The notes: a model not told the origin generated them from the letters alone. DNA of 64,000 bases from Polaromonas sp. (GCF_030680935.1 NZ_JAUXUP010000025.1:1-64000); one strand, 5' to 3'. Positions 17,974 through 28,150 are shown, counted from the first letter of the stretch. Numbers and translations: made by a program.

Positions 17974-18495
17974 CTACTCCGCCAGGGGCTGATCGCGAAA
18001 CATCATCGACGTGGCCGGTGGTTCCCCGATCCAGAGTTTTTCGATGATGAACAGCAGGGTGAAAAATCCGCCGAGTGGAATGGGCATGTAGGTGACACCG
18101 ACAGACAGCGAGGGAAACTCACCTATGGTTTGCCCCATGGTCACCCGCACCAGCTCGATGCCGCAGACGATCATGAACAAAGCCGTGGCGACCATACACA
18201 GTCTGGCGGCCACCAGCAGGCCCTGGCGCACGGCAGCCGGCACGGCACTGGTCAACATCTCCACAGAGATATGAACATTGGCCCGAAAGGCTGCCGCGCC
18301 GCCCACAAAGGTGAACATGACCATCATCAACACCGAAAAGGGTTCGGGCCAGCTGGCCGCCGCGTTCATCACGTAACGCATGAAAACGCCGTAGGGGACG
18401 GCCAGCGTGATCAGCACCAGCGCGCTGGCAGACACCACCATGCAGGCCAGATAAAGCCAATCCATGGCCCGCGTGTACCGTGCTTTAAAAGTCAT
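17974..18495 (-). CDS. TRAP transporter small permease (DctQ family), set 1
   Basis: From the ATG at 18495 the protein is 173 aa with four membrane helices and the DctQ core YGVFMRYVMNAAASWPEP. An upstream in-frame start at 18549 would begin inside the terminator hairpin and is unlikely. The gene is separated from the receptor gene by a strong hairpin, so its expression probably depends on read-through. Confidence 0.9.
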   Translation of the reverse strand: MTFKARYTRAMDWLYLACMVVSASALVLITLAVPYGVFMRYVMNAAASWPEPFSVLMMVMFTFVGGAAAFRANVHISVEMLTSAVPAAVRQGLLVAARLCMVATALFMIVCGIELVRVTMGQTIGEFPSLSVGVTYMPIPLGGFFTLLFIIEKLWIGEPPATSMMFRDQPLAE

Positions 18496-18534
18496 GATTG
18501 ATCCGGGAAACGCTGCCCGTGCGGACAGGTGAAA

Positions 18535-18577
18535 ATGAAAATTCCGCAACGCACGCAGATGATGCGTTGCCGGAATT
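18535..18577 (-). terminator. Intra-operon terminator between TRAP receptor and permease genes, set 1
   Basis: The arms ATTCCGGCAACGCA and TGCGTTGCGGAAT (one bulged base) form a long stem, followed on the minus strand by TTTTCATTTT. The position mirrors the terminator at 7065-7102 in the other TRAP operon. Confidence 0.8.
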
Positions 18578-18607
18578 CAGTTTGAGAGCAGGCGCGCCAG
18601 GTACGCG

Positions 18608-19603
18608 CTATTTGGTGTCTTCGATGCGTTTGAGCAGGGCTGCGTACTTGGCACCGTATTTGTCGCGGATGGGCTGGGTTGCCTTGTAGAACGCGGTCTT
18701 GTCTGCTTTCACGAACTGCACGCCCTTGGCTTTGAGCTCACCTTCGGCGGTGGCCGTTTTTTCGTCCCACAGCTTGCGCTCTTCGAACTGGGTCTCGCGT
18801 GACAGTTTTTTCAGCAGTGCCTTGTCGTCAGCGGACAGCCCGTCCCATGTGCGTTTGGAGAAGATGAATATCTCCGGAATGATGAGGTGGCCGGTTTCGC
18901 TGTACACCTTGCTGACCAGGTAGTGGTTTTGGGCCAGCAGCGTGGGCGGGTTGTTCTCGGCGCCATCCACCACACCGGTTTCCAGTGCGCTGTAGAGCTC
19001 GTTGAAACCCATGGCAATACCGTTGCCGCCCATCGCGTTCATGGTCTCCACAAAAATGGGATTCCCCATCATGCGGATTTTCTGGCCCTTCAGGTCAGCG
19101 GGCACCGTCACCGGTTTTTTGCCATAAACGTTGCGTACGCCGGCATCCATCCAGCCCAGCGCCACGATGCGTGAGGCCGGGTTGCTGTTGATTTTTTCCA
19201 GCAGTTCATCGCCAATCGGGCCATCAATGACCTTGCGCATGTGGTTCTCGTCGCGAAAGATGAAGGGCAGGTTGAAGACGTTCAGCTCGTCCACCACCGG
19301 CCCCATGGCGCCAACGGATATCCGCGCGATCTGCAGCGCGCCTACCTGCGCCTGCTCGATCATCTCCTTCTCACCGCCGAGTTGCATGGAAGGGTACATC
19401 TGGATCGAAATGCGGCCGCTGGTGGCGGCTTCCAGCTTCTTGCCCATCCGCACGATGGCCTCAACCGTGGGGTAGCCCAGCGGGTGAACGTCTGAAGCTT
19501 TCCAGACGGTTTTGGTTTGTGCCAGTGCGCCGGATGGCAGGCCCAGGGCGAGGGCCAGCAGTGCCGTTGCACCCGGCAGTAGGAAATGGCGTCGAAATAA
19601 CAT
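18608..19603 (-). CDS. TRAP transporter substrate-binding protein (DctP), hexuronate-like set 1
   Basis: The 331-aa precursor has a signal peptide ending near ALAQ (about residue 29). Its mature part is very similar to the receptor at 44124-45113, sharing GEKEMIEQAQ, PFIFRDE-like, ALGWMD, MNAMGGNGI and VVDGAENNPPTL. Because that paralogue sits in a uronate operon, a sugar-acid ligand is likely. The ATG at 19603 follows an ideal AGGAGA ribosome site; an upstream in-frame start at 19633 lacks one. An ATAGAAT/ATTCTAT inverted repeat 37 bases upstream is a likely operator. Confidence 0.93.
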   Translation of the reverse strand: MLFRRHFLLPGATALLALALGLPSGALAQTKTVWKASDVHPLGYPTVEAIVRMGKKLEAATSGRISIQMYPSMQLGGEKEMIEQAQVGALQIARISVGAMGPVVDELNVFNLPFIFRDENHMRKVIDGPIGDELLEKINSNPASRIVALGWMDAGVRNVYGKKPVTVPADLKGQKIRMMGNPIFVETMNAMGGNGIAMGFNELYSALETGVVDGAENNPPTLLAQNHYLVSKVYSETGHLIIPEIFIFSKRTWDGLSADDKALLKKLSRETQFEERKLWDEKTATAEGELKAKGVQFVKADKTAFYKATQPIRDKYGAKYAALLKRIEDTK

Positions 19604-19639
19604 GTTTGTCTCCTGATGGTTTTTGAAGCGCACGCAATC

Positions 19640-19686
19640 ATAGAATATTTATTCTATTTGTTCAACTTATCGCATTTTTATTCTAT
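19640..19686. promoter_or_regulatory. Operator candidate: ATAGAAT inverted repeat plus a third half-site
   Basis: ATAGAAT (19640-19646) and ATTCTAT (19651-19657) form a perfect 7-bp inverted repeat with a 4-base spacer. A third ATTCTAT lies at 19680-19686. The A/T-rich block sits just upstream of the TRAP set 1 receptor gene. The remaining gap to 19838 holds no feature I can support. Confidence 0.5.
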
Positions 19687-19838
19687 TCCATGGAAATTTC
19701 AGCGAGGCGCAGTTTCCCCGCAAGCGCTGGATGGGGTACCTTGCTTTTCAGGGATGGGATGCGCCGACGACCGGACGGGGCCTGGCTGTGGCTTGCACTT
19801 GTGAGCTGACGACGGTGCCAGGTCACACCGCGATCGTG

Positions 19839-20708
19839 TTACTCCGACAACTGCCGCGCGTGGTGGTTCAGGTGGTCGGCCATGAAGGTGGCGATGAAGT
19901 AGTAGCCATGGTCATACCCTGCATGACCGCGCAGCTGTAACGCCTGGCCCGCCTTTTGACAGGCTGCCTCAAACAGATGGGGGTGCAACTGCAGCTCGAG
20001 AAATTTATCGGCCAGCCCCTGGTCGATCAGGATGCCGCCGGGGTAGGGCGCAGCGCTCAGGCTGGCCATCAATACGCTGGCATCATGGCGTGCCCACCTT
20101 GTGGTGTCAGGCCCAAGATAGCCGGTAAACGCCTTGCGCCCCCATGGGCACTGGCTGGGTGCACATATGGGCGCAAGTGCAGAGACTGACTTGAACAGGC
20201 CGGGGTGTCTGAGGGCCAGGGTAAGGGCGCCGTGGCCGCCCATCGAATGGCCAAAAATCCCGATGCGCCCCGGCTTGAGCGGCACTATGGCATCCAGCAG
20301 CGGCAGCAACTCGTCGATGATGTAGCTTTCCATGCGGTAGTGCTGCGACCACGGCATCTGCGTGGCATCGAGATAAAAACCGGCGCCAAGGCCAAAGTCC
20401 CAGCTATCGGCCTCGCCGGCCACGTTGGCGCCACGCGGGCTGGTGTCGGGGGCGATCAGCGCCAGGCCCAGCGAGGCGGCCAGCCGCTGCGCGCCTGCCT
20501 TGGTCATGAAGGTTTCCTCATTGCAGGTCAGCCCGGCCAGGTAGATCAGCGCGGGCACTTGACCACCTGCGTTGTCGATGACGGTCTGAGGCGGCAGAAA
20601 GACCGAAAACTTCATTGGCAGACCCACGATGGCTGAGTCATGCTGGTAAAAAAGCTGCACGCCGCCGAAGCAGGCATGTTGGCTGAGGAGTTGAGGTGTC
20701 CCGATCAT
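19839..20708 (-). CDS. fghA: S-formylglutathione hydrolase
   Basis: The 289-aa esterase of the FGH/esterase D family starts with the typical LLSQHACFGGVQLFYQH. It has the nucleophile elbow GHSMGGHGAL (about residues 148-157) and a C-terminal catalytic His in GYDHGYYFIATFM. It hydrolyses S-formylglutathione to formate and glutathione, the second step of formaldehyde oxidation; the first enzyme is encoded two genes upstream. The gene overlaps the upstream hydrolase gene by 4 bases. Confidence 0.95.
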   Translation of the reverse strand: MIGTPQLLSQHACFGGVQLFYQHDSAIVGLPMKFSVFLPPQTVIDNAGGQVPALIYLAGLTCNEETFMTKAGAQRLAASLGLALIAPDTSPRGANVAGEADSWDFGLGAGFYLDATQMPWSQHYRMESYIIDELLPLLDAIVPLKPGRIGIFGHSMGGHGALTLALRHPGLFKSVSALAPICAPSQCPWGRKAFTGYLGPDTTRWARHDASVLMASLSAAPYPGGILIDQGLADKFLELQLHPHLFEAACQKAGQALQLRGHAGYDHGYYFIATFMADHLNHHARQLSE

Positions 20709-21619
20709 GTGGCAAAGCCATGCTGTACCAGTTCAAGCACCGCATCGGCAAACACTTTGGGTACTTCCTGCGGCAGGTTATGGCCCACGCCGGGGACAAC
20801 CCGATGCGAACGGGGGCCTGTGAACTTGCGCGCGTGTTGCTCGGCCGGGGCCGGCGGACGAACGCCGTCATCGGCGCCGTCGAAGGTGATGCTGGGGACG
20901 CTGATCGGCGGCTGCGCCGACAGCCGCCGCTCGATGTCTGCCAGTGCCGGGTCGCCTGCGACCAGGCCAAACCGATGACGGTAGGAGTGGATCACAAGCT
21001 CAACAAAGTCCGGGTGGTCCAATGCGGCAGCGCTGCGCTCGAAAGTGGCAGCATCGAAATTCCAGGTGGGCGACCATAACTTCCAGAGCAGACCGCATAC
21101 GCGGCGCCGGTCGGCCGCCAGTCCGGCGCGACCGCGCTCACTGTGAAAGTAGTACTGGTACCAAAGACTGCGTTCATTCTCCGGTGAGTCCGGCACCATG
21201 GCCGTCGCTATGTTCTGGATGTTGTAACTGTTCAGTGAAACCAGCCCGGCGCATCGTTCGGGCCAGAGAGCGGCCACCACACAGGCTGCACGACCGCCCC
21301 AGTCGTAGCCGGCCAGCACCCCGCGCGGAACCGCCAATGCGTCCATCAGGGCCAGCAGGTCAGCGCCCAAGGCCGCCTGCTCGCCCGATCGCGGCGTGGC
21401 GTCACTGAGGAAACGTGTCGCGCCATACCCGCGCAGGAAGGGCACATACACGCGGCATCCCCGGGCGGCCAGCAAAGGCGCCACCTCAGCGTAGGCATGG
21501 ATGTCGTACGGAAAACCGTGCATGAGGAACACTGGCGGGCCGTCCACCGGCCCCACCTCGTAGACGGCCACGTCAAGTACGCCGGCCTTGACCTGGCGCA
21601 GGGGGTGAAGGCTGGTCAT
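20705..21619 (-). CDS. Alpha/beta hydrolase with Asp nucleophile (epoxide hydrolase/dehalogenase-like)
   Basis: The 304-aa alpha/beta hydrolase has HGFPYD (oxyanion region, about 34-39), a nucleophile elbow GYDWGG (about 104-109) with Asp instead of Ser, and a C-terminal GVGHNLPQE carrying the catalytic His. An Asp nucleophile is characteristic of epoxide hydrolases and haloalkane/haloacetate dehalogenases. It lies between fghA (4-base overlap) and the class III ADH gene (16-base gap), so it is co-transcribed with formaldehyde detoxification. Its substrate might release formaldehyde, but this is speculation. Confidence 0.85.
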   Translation of the reverse strand: MTSLHPLRQVKAGVLDVAVYEVGPVDGPPVFLMHGFPYDIHAYAEVAPLLAARGCRVYVPFLRGYGATRFLSDATPRSGEQAALGADLLALMDALAVPRGVLAGYDWGGRAACVVAALWPERCAGLVSLNSYNIQNIATAMVPDSPENERSLWYQYYFHSERGRAGLAADRRRVCGLLWKLWSPTWNFDAATFERSAAALDHPDFVELVIHSYRHRFGLVAGDPALADIERRLSAQPPISVPSITFDGADDGVRPPAPAEQHARKFTGPRSHRVVPGVGHNLPQEVPKVFADAVLELVQHGFAT

Positions 21620-21635
21620 GGTCGGTGGCGTCCTG

Positions 21636-22742
21636 TCAGTACAGCACCACGCCGCGAATCGACTCGCCGCGTTTCATCAGATCGAAACCTTTGTTGATGT
21701 CTTCCAGCGGCATGGTGTGGGTGATCAGGTCGTCGATGTTGATCTTGCCTTCCATGTACCAGTCGACTATTTTCGGCACGTCGGTGCGGCCGCGCGCGCC
21801 ACCAAAGGCCGAACCTTCCCACTTGCGGCCGGTGACAAGCTGGAACGGCCGGGTGCTGATCTCTGCGCCGGCTTCGGCTACGCCGATGATGATGCTGCGG
21901 CCCCAACCCTTGTGTGTGCACTCCAGCGCCTGGCGCATGACCTGCGTGTTGCCGATGCATTCGAAGCTGTAGTCGGCGCCGCCGTCGGTCAGTTGCACGA
22001 TGGCATCGACCACGTTGTCGGTTTCTTTCGGGTTGATGAAATGGGTCATGCCGAATTTTCGCGCCATCTCCTGGCGCGCCGGGTTGATGTCCACGCCGAT
22101 GATCTTGTCGGCGCCGACCATCTTCGCGCCCTGGATCACATTCAGGCCGATGCCGCCCAGACCGAAGACGACCACGTTGGCCCCGGCTTCGACCTTGGCG
22201 GTGAACAGCACCGCGCCAATGCCGGTGGTCACGCCGCAGCCGATGTAGCAGACCTTGTCGAAGGGCGCATCCTTGCGGATTTTGGCCAGCGAGATCTCGG
22301 GCGCCACCGTGTAGTTGCTGAAGGTGGAGGTGCCCATGTAGTGGAAGATCGGCTTGCCGTCCAGGCTGAAGCGGCTGGTGGCATCGGGCATCAGGCCTTT
22401 GCCTTGCGTGCCGCGTATCAGCTGGCACAAATTGGTCTTGCGCGACAGGCAGAACTTGCACTGGCGGCACTCCGGTGTGTACAGCGGAATGACGTGGTCG
22501 CCTTTTTTGAGCGTGGTCACGCCGGGGCCCACATCGACCACGATGCCCGCGCCCTCATGGCCCAGGATAGCCGGGAAGATGCCTTCCGGGTCGGCGCCAG
22601 ACAAGGTGTAGTAGTCGGTGTGGCAAATACCGGTGGCCTTGATCTCGACCAGTACCTCGCCGAACCTGGGGCCCTGTAAGTCGACGGTTTCGATGCTCAG
22701 GGGTTCGCCAGATTTCCAGGCGACGGCGGCTTTGGTTTTCAT
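21636..22742 (-). CDS. frmA: S-(hydroxymethyl)glutathione dehydrogenase / class III alcohol dehydrogenase
   Basis: The protein is 368 aa, the standard class III ADH length. It has the catalytic zinc region [12 protein letters not shown] and GHEGAGIV, the four-cysteine structural zinc loop within [15 protein letters not shown], and the Rossmann motif [14 protein letters not shown]. It oxidises S-hydroxymethylglutathione to S-formylglutathione with NAD. The ATG at 22742 gives the canonical [10 protein letters not shown] start; the frame continues to a TTG at 22784 that adds 14 residues unlike the family. An inverted repeat lies just upstream. Confidence 0.96.
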   Translation of the reverse strand: MKTKAAVAWKSGEPLSIETVDLQGPRFGEVLVEIKATGICHTDYYTLSGADPEGIFPAILGHEGAGIVVDVGPGVTTLKKGDHVIPLYTPECRQCKFCLSRKTNLCQLIRGTQGKGLMPDATSRFSLDGKPIFHYMGTSTFSNYTVAPEISLAKIRKDAPFDKVCYIGCGVTTGIGAVLFTAKVEAGANVVVFGLGGIGLNVIQGAKMVGADKIIGVDINPARQEMARKFGMTHFINPKETDNVVDAIVQLTDGGADYSFECIGNTQVMRQALECTHKGWGRSIIIGVAEAGAEISTRPFQLVTGRKWEGSAFGGARGRTDVPKIVDWYMEGKINIDDLITHTMPLEDINKGFDLMKRGESIRGVVLY

Positions 22743-22763
22743 GTGGGTGCGTGGTGATGATTC

Positions 22764-22780
22764 GTGAACCGATTGTTCAC
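22764..22780. promoter_or_regulatory. GTGAAC/GTTCAC inverted repeat upstream of the formaldehyde operon
   Basis: Perfect 6-bp arms around CGATT, 22 bases before the dehydrogenase ATG, make a plausible regulator site. The binding protein is unknown. Confidence 0.4.
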
Positions 22781-22790
22781 GCAAGCTACT

Positions 22791-24014
22791 TTAGCGCGGA
22801 TTGATCGTCGGAGCGCCGTGCAAATGCAGTTTGCGGACCAGCATCAGGCTGAGCGCAGTGGCAAGCACACCCAACAGCGCGTTGCCCCCATAGTTTTGCA
22901 CCAGACCTTGCGCGTCACGGCTGATGATCAACCCGCCGACAAAAGCCGCAGCGCCCATGGCTGCGGACTGCACCGAGGAGTTGAGGGCCATGAAGGTGCC
23001 GCGCAACTGCGGATTTGCCGCGCTGGCCACCAGCGCCATGCCTGGCACCATGCGCCCATTCATGCCGATAAAAAGAGCCGTGGTAACCAGCAGGATGCCC
23101 CAGACGCCAAAACCGGCGGACTGGCTCAGGACCAGCATGGGAACGGCCGCAGCCATGGCCATGTAGCTGAACACCCTGACCTTGCCCACCGAGTCGCTCA
23201 ACCGGCCTATGTAACGCGCGGTGACCAGGGTGGCCGCGCCGCCGCACAGATACAGGTAGGGCACCTGCTGGACCGTGAACCCCCCGTTGACTGTGATGAA
23301 AATCGTGATGTAGGGAATCACGGTAAAGCCCGAAAACATCAGCAATGCGCTGAATAAAAAGGCTTTCAGATGGTTGTTGTCCCGCAGCACCTGCACTATG
23401 CCGCCCAGCGGGGACCTGCGTTTTTGCTGCAGATGGCCCGTCAGCGGCGGCAGGGTCACCCATGCGCCCAGTGCCAGCACGGCAGACACGCCGGCGATGG
23501 CAAAAAACGGTGCGTGCCAGCCAAAATGGGCCGCCAGAAAAAGACTCAGCGGAACCCCCGCCACCGACGCCAGCGAAAACGACGACATCACGATCCCCAT
23601 GGCCCGGCCGCGCCGCTCAAAGGGAATCACATCTGCAATGATGGTTTGCGACAGCGCCGACATCACACCGCCAAACGTCCCGGCCGCAATACGGGCCAGC
23701 ATCAGGCTGTCATAGTTGGGTGCCAGGCCGCAGGCCAGTGTTGCCAGCGCAAAAAGCAGATACAGCACCAGCAGCAGGTTCTTGCGGCCAAAACGATCCA
23801 CGTACAGGGATGCCAGCAGCCCCGACGCACCGGCGGCGAAGGTGTAGGCCGACACCAGCAGGCCGAAGCTGGCGTCACTGATGTTGAAGAGCTGGGTGAA
23901 TTGCGGCCCCAGCGGCATCATGACCATGAAGTCCACGATGTGGGTGAACTGGATGCCGGCCAGTGTGACAAGCAGCCACAACTCGCGTTTGGGGGAAAGG
24001 GAAGTGGACATCAA
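22791..24014 (-). CDS. MFS transporter (DHA1-like drug/metabolite exporter)
   Basis: The 407-aa protein has twelve predicted membrane helices. It has the MFS loop motif YVDRFGRKNLLL (about 72-83) and PFERRGRAMGIVMSSFSLASVAGVPLS in the third to fifth helix region (in parts). The antiporter-type motif C region points to an exporter. The substrate is unknown. It reads toward the class III ADH gene with only 48 bases between them, so it may read into the formaldehyde operon. Confidence 0.9.
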   Translation of the reverse strand: MMSTSLSPKRELWLLVTLAGIQFTHIVDFMVMMPLGPQFTQLFNISDASFGLLVSAYTFAAGASGLLASLYVDRFGRKNLLLVLYLLFALATLACGLAPNYDSLMLARIAAGTFGGVMSALSQTIIADVIPFERRGRAMGIVMSSFSLASVAGVPLSLFLAAHFGWHAPFFAIAGVSAVLALGAWVTLPPLTGHLQQKRRSPLGGIVQVLRDNNHLKAFLFSALLMFSGFTVIPYITIFITVNGGFTVQQVPYLYLCGGAATLVTARYIGRLSDSVGKVRVFSYMAMAAAVPMLVLSQSAGFGVWGILLVTTALFIGMNGRMVPGMALVASAANPQLRGTFMALNSSVQSAAMGAAAFVGGLIISRDAQGLVQNYGGNALLGVLATALSLMLVRKLHLHGAPTINPR

Positions 24015-24123
24015 AAAATCGGGGAAAGGCGGCCCCCGACTTTATCGGAGCACGGCCTCGGGCATCTGCTGGCTGGTGACACTCAAGGATGGCGAGCGCG
24101 AAGGTCGTCTTCGCAATAACCTT

Positions 24124-24182
24124 GCATCAAATAGGTCTCCAGCCCTTATACGGCGAGCGCAAGCAGCTACAAAATAGATAGC
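24124..24182 (-). repeat. Interspersed intergenic repeat copy (minus orientation)
   Basis: On the minus strand it begins GCTATCTATTTTGTAGCTG and continues with CTTGCGC and AAGGGCTGGAG, one of the best-preserved copies. It sits just downstream of dnaJ, before the MFS gene start region. Confidence 0.8.
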
Positions 24183-24195
24183 AGGTCGCTTCGCT

Positions 24196-25341
24196 TCAGG
24201 GGCTGAAGAAATTCTTCAGCTTGTCGGTCCAGCTCTCTTCGGTCGGCGAGTGTTTGGCGCCGCCTTTTTTCAGCGCCTCGTCGAGCTCCTTGAACAGCTT
24301 GCGCTGGTGCTCGGTCAGCTTGACCGGTGTCTCTACCGTGATGTGGCAGTACAGGTCACCCGGGTAGCTGGAGCGTACGCCCTTGATGCCTTTGCCGCGC
24401 AGCCGGAATTGCTTGCCGGTCTGCGTGCCGTCCGGAATGTCGATAGCCGCCTTGCCTGCCAGCGTCGGCACCTCGATCTCGCCGCCCAGCGCGGCCGTTG
24501 CCATGCCAATCGGCACGACGCAGTGCAGGTCGTCGCCATCGCGCTCGAAGATGTCATGTTTCTTCAAGCGTATCTCGATGTAGAGATCGCCTGGCGGGCC
24601 GCCGTTGGTACCTGGCTCGCCGTTGCCGGTCGAGCGGATGCGCATTCCATCATCGATACCCGCTGGAATTTTTACTTCCAGGGTTTTGTTGTTTTTGAGT
24701 TTGCCAACACCGTGGCAGCTCATGCAGGGCTCGGGGATCAGCTTGCCGGTGCCCTTGCACTGCGGGCAGGTCTGCTGCACGCTGAAGAAGCCCTGGCGCA
24801 TCTGCACGACGCCGTGGCCATGACAGGTGGTGCAGGTGACCACCTTGGTGCCGGGTTTTGCGCCGCTGCCTTTGCAGGTGTTGCAATCGTCCCAGCTCGG
24901 GATGCGGATCTGTGCGTCCTTGCCGGTGGCTGCTTCTTCCAGCGTGACTTCCATCGCATAACTGAGGTCACCGCCGCGGTACACCTGGCGGCCACCGCGC
25001 TGGCCGCCGCGCGCCTGCTGGGCGCCAAACACATCGCCAAAAATATCACCAAAAGCTTCTGCAAAGCCGCCAAAACCTTCTGCGCCCGGGCCGCCGCCGC
25101 GATTGGGGTCCACGCCCGCGTGACCGTACTGGTCGTAGGCAGCGCGCTTCTGCGCGTCGGAAAGCATCTCGTAGGCTTCCTTGGCTTCCTTGAATTTTTC
25201 TTCGGCCGCCTTGCCGCCATCGCCCTGGTTGCGATCCGGGTGATGCTTCATGGCAAGCTTGCGATAGGCTTTCTTGATGTCTTCATCACTGGCGTTTTTC
25301 GGAACACCGAGTGTGTCGTAGTAGTCTTTTTTAATGGCCAT
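24196..25341 (-). CDS. dnaJ: Molecular chaperone DnaJ (Hsp40)
   Basis: The 381-aa protein has a J domain with the HPD tripeptide (KHHPDRNQG, about residues 33-41), a Gly/Phe-rich linker and four zinc-finger repeats of CxxCxGxG type ([32 protein letters not shown]). Two C-terminal substrate-binding domains follow. It delivers clients to DnaK and stimulates its ATPase. It lies 112 bases downstream of dnaK in the usual grpE-dnaK-dnaJ order. Confidence 0.98.
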   Translation of the reverse strand: MAIKKDYYDTLGVPKNASDEDIKKAYRKLAMKHHPDRNQGDGGKAAEEKFKEAKEAYEMLSDAQKRAAYDQYGHAGVDPNRGGGPGAEGFGGFAEAFGDIFGDVFGAQQARGGQRGGRQVYRGGDLSYAMEVTLEEAATGKDAQIRIPSWDDCNTCKGSGAKPGTKVVTCTTCHGHGVVQMRQGFFSVQQTCPQCKGTGKLIPEPCMSCHGVGKLKNNKTLEVKIPAGIDDGMRIRSTGNGEPGTNGGPPGDLYIEIRLKKHDIFERDGDDLHCVVPIGMATAALGGEIEVPTLAGKAAIDIPDGTQTGKQFRLRGKGIKGVRSSYPGDLYCHITVETPVKLTEHQRKLFKELDEALKKGGAKHSPTEESWTDKLKNFFSP

Positions 25342-25453
25342 GGAATTGCGTGTTCAGTGGGAAAATTCCTGCGCCCCGGACGCAGCAAAGCGGAATGCGG
25401 AAGAAACCTCCCGATCCCGCTTCATTGCCCTGAGGCGATGTGTCAAGGAAGGC

Positions 25454-27394
25454 TCAACCCTTTTTGACTTCCTTGACTTCAGCGTCCACCACATTGTCGT
25501 CGGCTGCCGGTTTGGCTGCTGCTTCCTCGGCACCGGCGCCGCCGCCCGCTTGCGCGGCCTGGGTGGCTTGCATGTCGGCATACATTTTTTCTCCGAGCTT
25601 CTGGCTGGCATCCATCAGCGCCGCGTTTTTGGCGTCGATGGCATCCTTGCTTTCGCCCTTGAGCGCTTCTTCCATGTCCTTGATCGCGGCTTCGATTTTT
25701 TCTTTCTCGCCCGGCTCCAGCTTGTCGCCGTATTCGGTCAGGGATTTCCTCACGCTGTGCACCATGGCTTCGGCGTTGTTCTTGGCCTGCACAAACTCGA
25801 CCCGCACCTTGTCGTCGGCAGCGTGCAGCTCGGCATCTTTGACCATCTGCTGAATTTCTGCTTCCGACAGGCCGGAGTTGGCCTTGATGGTGATCTTGTT
25901 TTCCTTGCCGGTGCCCTTGTCCTTGGCGCCCACATGCAAAATGCCGTTGGCGTCGATGTCAAACGACACTTCAATTTGCGGCGTGCCGCGCGCCGACGGT
26001 GGAATGCCTTCCAGGTTGAACTCGCCCAGCGCCTTGTTGCCGGCAGCCAGCTCGCGCTCACCCTGGTACACCTTGATGGTCACAGCCGGCTGGTTGTCTT
26101 CGGCGGTCGAGAAGGTCTGTGCAAACTTGGTCGGAATGGTCGTGTTCTTCTTGATCATCTTGGTCATCACGCCGCCCATGGTTTCGATACCCAGGGACAG
26201 CGGGGTGACGTCAAGCAGCAGCACGTCGGTACGGTCGCCGGACAGCACCTGGCCCTGGATCGCGGCGCCCACGGCCACGGCCTCGTCGGGGTTCACGTCC
26301 TTGCGCGGCTCCTTGCCGAAGAACTCCTTGACCTTTTCCTGCACCTTGGGCATGCGGGTCTGACCACCGACCAGAATCACGTCGTGGATGTCGGACACAC
26401 TCAGGCCAGCGTCCTTCATGGCCGTGCGGCAAGGCGCAATCGTGCGTTCGATCAACTCGTCCACCAGGCTTTCGAGCTTGGCGCGTGTGAGCTTGACCAG
26501 CAAATGTTTGGGGCCGGACGCCGGATCGTGTGCGATGTAGGGAATGTTGACTTCGGTCTGCGCGCTGTTGGACAGCTCGATCTTGGCCTTTTCGGCAGAG
26601 TCTTTCAGGCGCTGCAGGGCCACCACATCCTTGGACAGGTCGATGCCGCTTTCTTTCTTGAACTCGGCCACGATGTAGTCAATGACCCGCTGGTCAAAGT
26701 CTTCGCCGCCCAGAAAGGTGTCGCCGTTGGTGGAGAGCACCTCGAATTGTTTTTCGCCGTCGACATCGGCAATCTCGATGATGGAGATGTCGAAGGTGCC
26801 GCCGCCCAGGTCATACACCGCAATCTTGCGGTCGCCCTTTTCCTGCTTGTCCAGGCCAAAGGCCAGGGCCGCAGCCGTCGGCTCGTTGATGATGCGCTTG
26901 ACGTCCAGGCCGGCAATGCGGCCAGCGTCTTTGGTGGCCTGGCGCTGGGCGTCGTTGAAGTAGGCGGGTACCGTGATGACGGCTTCAGTCACTGGCTCGC
27001 CGAGGTAATCTTCGGCGGTCTTTTTCATCTTGCGCAAAATGTCGGCGCTGACTTGCTGGGCCGACAGTTTTTTGCCGCGCACTTCCACCCAGGCGTCGCC
27101 GTTGTCGGCAGCCACGATGGCGTAAGGCATGAGCGCGATGTCTTTCTGCACTTCTTTTTCGCTGAACTTGCGCCCGATCAGGCGTTTGACGGCGTACAGC
27201 GTGTTTTTCGGGTTGGTCACTGCCTGGCGCTTGGCCGAGGTGCCGACCAGCACTTCACCGTCTTCCTGGTAGGCGACGATGGACGGTGTGGTTCGAGCGC
27301 CTTCAGAGTTTTCAATCACCCGCGGTGTGTTGCCTTCCATGACAGACACGCAGCTGTTGGTGGTTCCCAGATCGATGCCGATGATTCTTCCCAT
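25454..27394 (-). CDS. dnaK: Molecular chaperone DnaK (Hsp70)
   Basis: The protein is 646 aa. It has the ATPase-domain signatures [12 protein letters not shown] (residue 4 on), [15 protein letters not shown] (about 193-207) and [14 protein letters not shown] (about 342-355), the [15 protein letters not shown] linker/substrate-binding start, and a C-terminal lid ending [10 protein letters not shown]. It is the central folding chaperone with DnaJ and GrpE. AGGAG lies before the ATG. The 131-base gap to grpE shows no terminator, so the heat-shock promoter upstream of grpE may serve the operon. Confidence 0.99.
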   Translation of the reverse strand: MGRIIGIDLGTTNSCVSVMEGNTPRVIENSEGARTTPSIVAYQEDGEVLVGTSAKRQAVTNPKNTLYAVKRLIGRKFSEKEVQKDIALMPYAIVAADNGDAWVEVRGKKLSAQQVSADILRKMKKTAEDYLGEPVTEAVITVPAYFNDAQRQATKDAGRIAGLDVKRIINEPTAAALAFGLDKQEKGDRKIAVYDLGGGTFDISIIEIADVDGEKQFEVLSTNGDTFLGGEDFDQRVIDYIVAEFKKESGIDLSKDVVALQRLKDSAEKAKIELSNSAQTEVNIPYIAHDPASGPKHLLVKLTRAKLESLVDELIERTIAPCRTAMKDAGLSVSDIHDVILVGGQTRMPKVQEKVKEFFGKEPRKDVNPDEAVAVGAAIQGQVLSGDRTDVLLLDVTPLSLGIETMGGVMTKMIKKNTTIPTKFAQTFSTAEDNQPAVTIKVYQGERELAAGNKALGEFNLEGIPPSARGTPQIEVSFDIDANGILHVGAKDKGTGKENKITIKANSGLSEAEIQQMVKDAELHAADDKVRVEFVQAKNNAEAMVHSVRKSLTEYGDKLEPGEKEKIEAAIKDMEEALKGESKDAIDAKNAALMDASQKLGEKMYADMQATQAAQAGGGAGAEEAAAKPAADDNVVDAEVKEVKKG

Positions 27395-27525
27395 GATGAC
27401 TCCTGCTTATTGATGCGAAAAAAATTTGTGAAGTGGGCTGATGAATCAACCCGCTTGTGAATGACTATGTTGATGACTTGTGGATAACTTTTCGGACTTC
27501 AAGTACCCGAGCGCGTTTTTTTGCG

Positions 27526-28086
27526 CTATTTCGCTGCAGCGACGGTGACCAGCGCGGGGCGTAGCACACGGTCGGCAATCAGATAGCCTTTTTGCAGCAC
27601 GCCGACCACTGTATTGGCCTCCTGCTCGGCCGGCACCATGCTGATGGCCTGGTGCTGATGCGGATCAAACCGGGTGCCAGTAGCGGGGTTGATCTCGAGC
27701 ACGCGGTTGCGCTCAAGTGCACTTTTGAGCTGCTTGAGGGTGGCTTCGGCGCCTTCGCGCATCTGCTCGGGGGTGGCGTCCTTGATCGCCAGGCCGCTTT
27801 CCAGGCTGTCAGTCACAGGCAGCAGGCTTTCGGCGAAATTTTCGACGGCAAATTTGCGTGCCTTGGAAATTTCTTCATCCGCGCGCCTGCGGGCGTTTTC
27901 AGCCTCAGCTTTGGCGCGCAAATAGCTGTCTGCCAGCTCGGTGTTTTTGGCTTGCAGAGTGGCCAGTTCGGCCTGGGCTGCAGACAGGGCATCGGCCTCG
28001 TTGGCGGCCTGGGCGGCTTCCAGCTCTTCAGGGCTGGGAGCGCCTGTCAGTTCTTGATTCGGATCAGATGGAATGGTGTCGGACAT
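27526..28086 (-). CDS. grpE: Nucleotide exchange factor GrpE
   Basis: From the ATG at 28086 the protein is 186 aa. An acidic, flexible N-terminus and a long coiled coil (about residues 35-85) precede the beta-domain signature, which includes [19 protein letters not shown] and [21 protein letters not shown]. It releases ADP from DnaK. A TTG 33 bases upstream could also start the frame. A sigma32-like promoter lies 36-64 bases before the ATG. Confidence 0.97.
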   Translation of the reverse strand: MSDTIPSDPNQELTGAPSPEELEAAQAANEADALSAAQAELATLQAKNTELADSYLRAKAEAENARRRADEEISKARKFAVENFAESLLPVTDSLESGLAIKDATPEQMREGAEATLKQLKSALERNRVLEINPATGTRFDPHQHQAISMVPAEQEANTVVGVLQKGYLIADRVLRPALVTVAAAK

Positions 28087-28121
28087 GGTCGATAGCGGTT
28101 GTTCAGAAAGACAAGGCAAGG

Positions 28122-28150
28122 ATTTGGGGGCTGCAAAGCCCTTTTCAAGG
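28122..28150 (-). promoter_or_regulatory. Sigma32 (heat-shock) type promoter for grpE-dnaK-dnaJ
   Basis: On the minus strand CCTTGAAA is followed, after about 13 bases, by CCCCCAAAT. This fits the RpoH consensus (CTTGAAA, 11-17 bases, CCCCAT-n-T). No CIRCE element was seen nearby, which suggests RpoH rather than HrcA control. Confidence 0.75.

Noticed and set aside
19690..19838. Small plus-strand open frames between the TRAP receptor and fghA genes
   Set aside because: No ribosome site, family signature or extent beyond chance was seen.
25334..27460. 708-aa plus-strand open frame opposite dnaK
   Set aside because: It is the exact antisense of dnaK, caused by high-GC codon bias; the translation has no domain and dnaK is certain.
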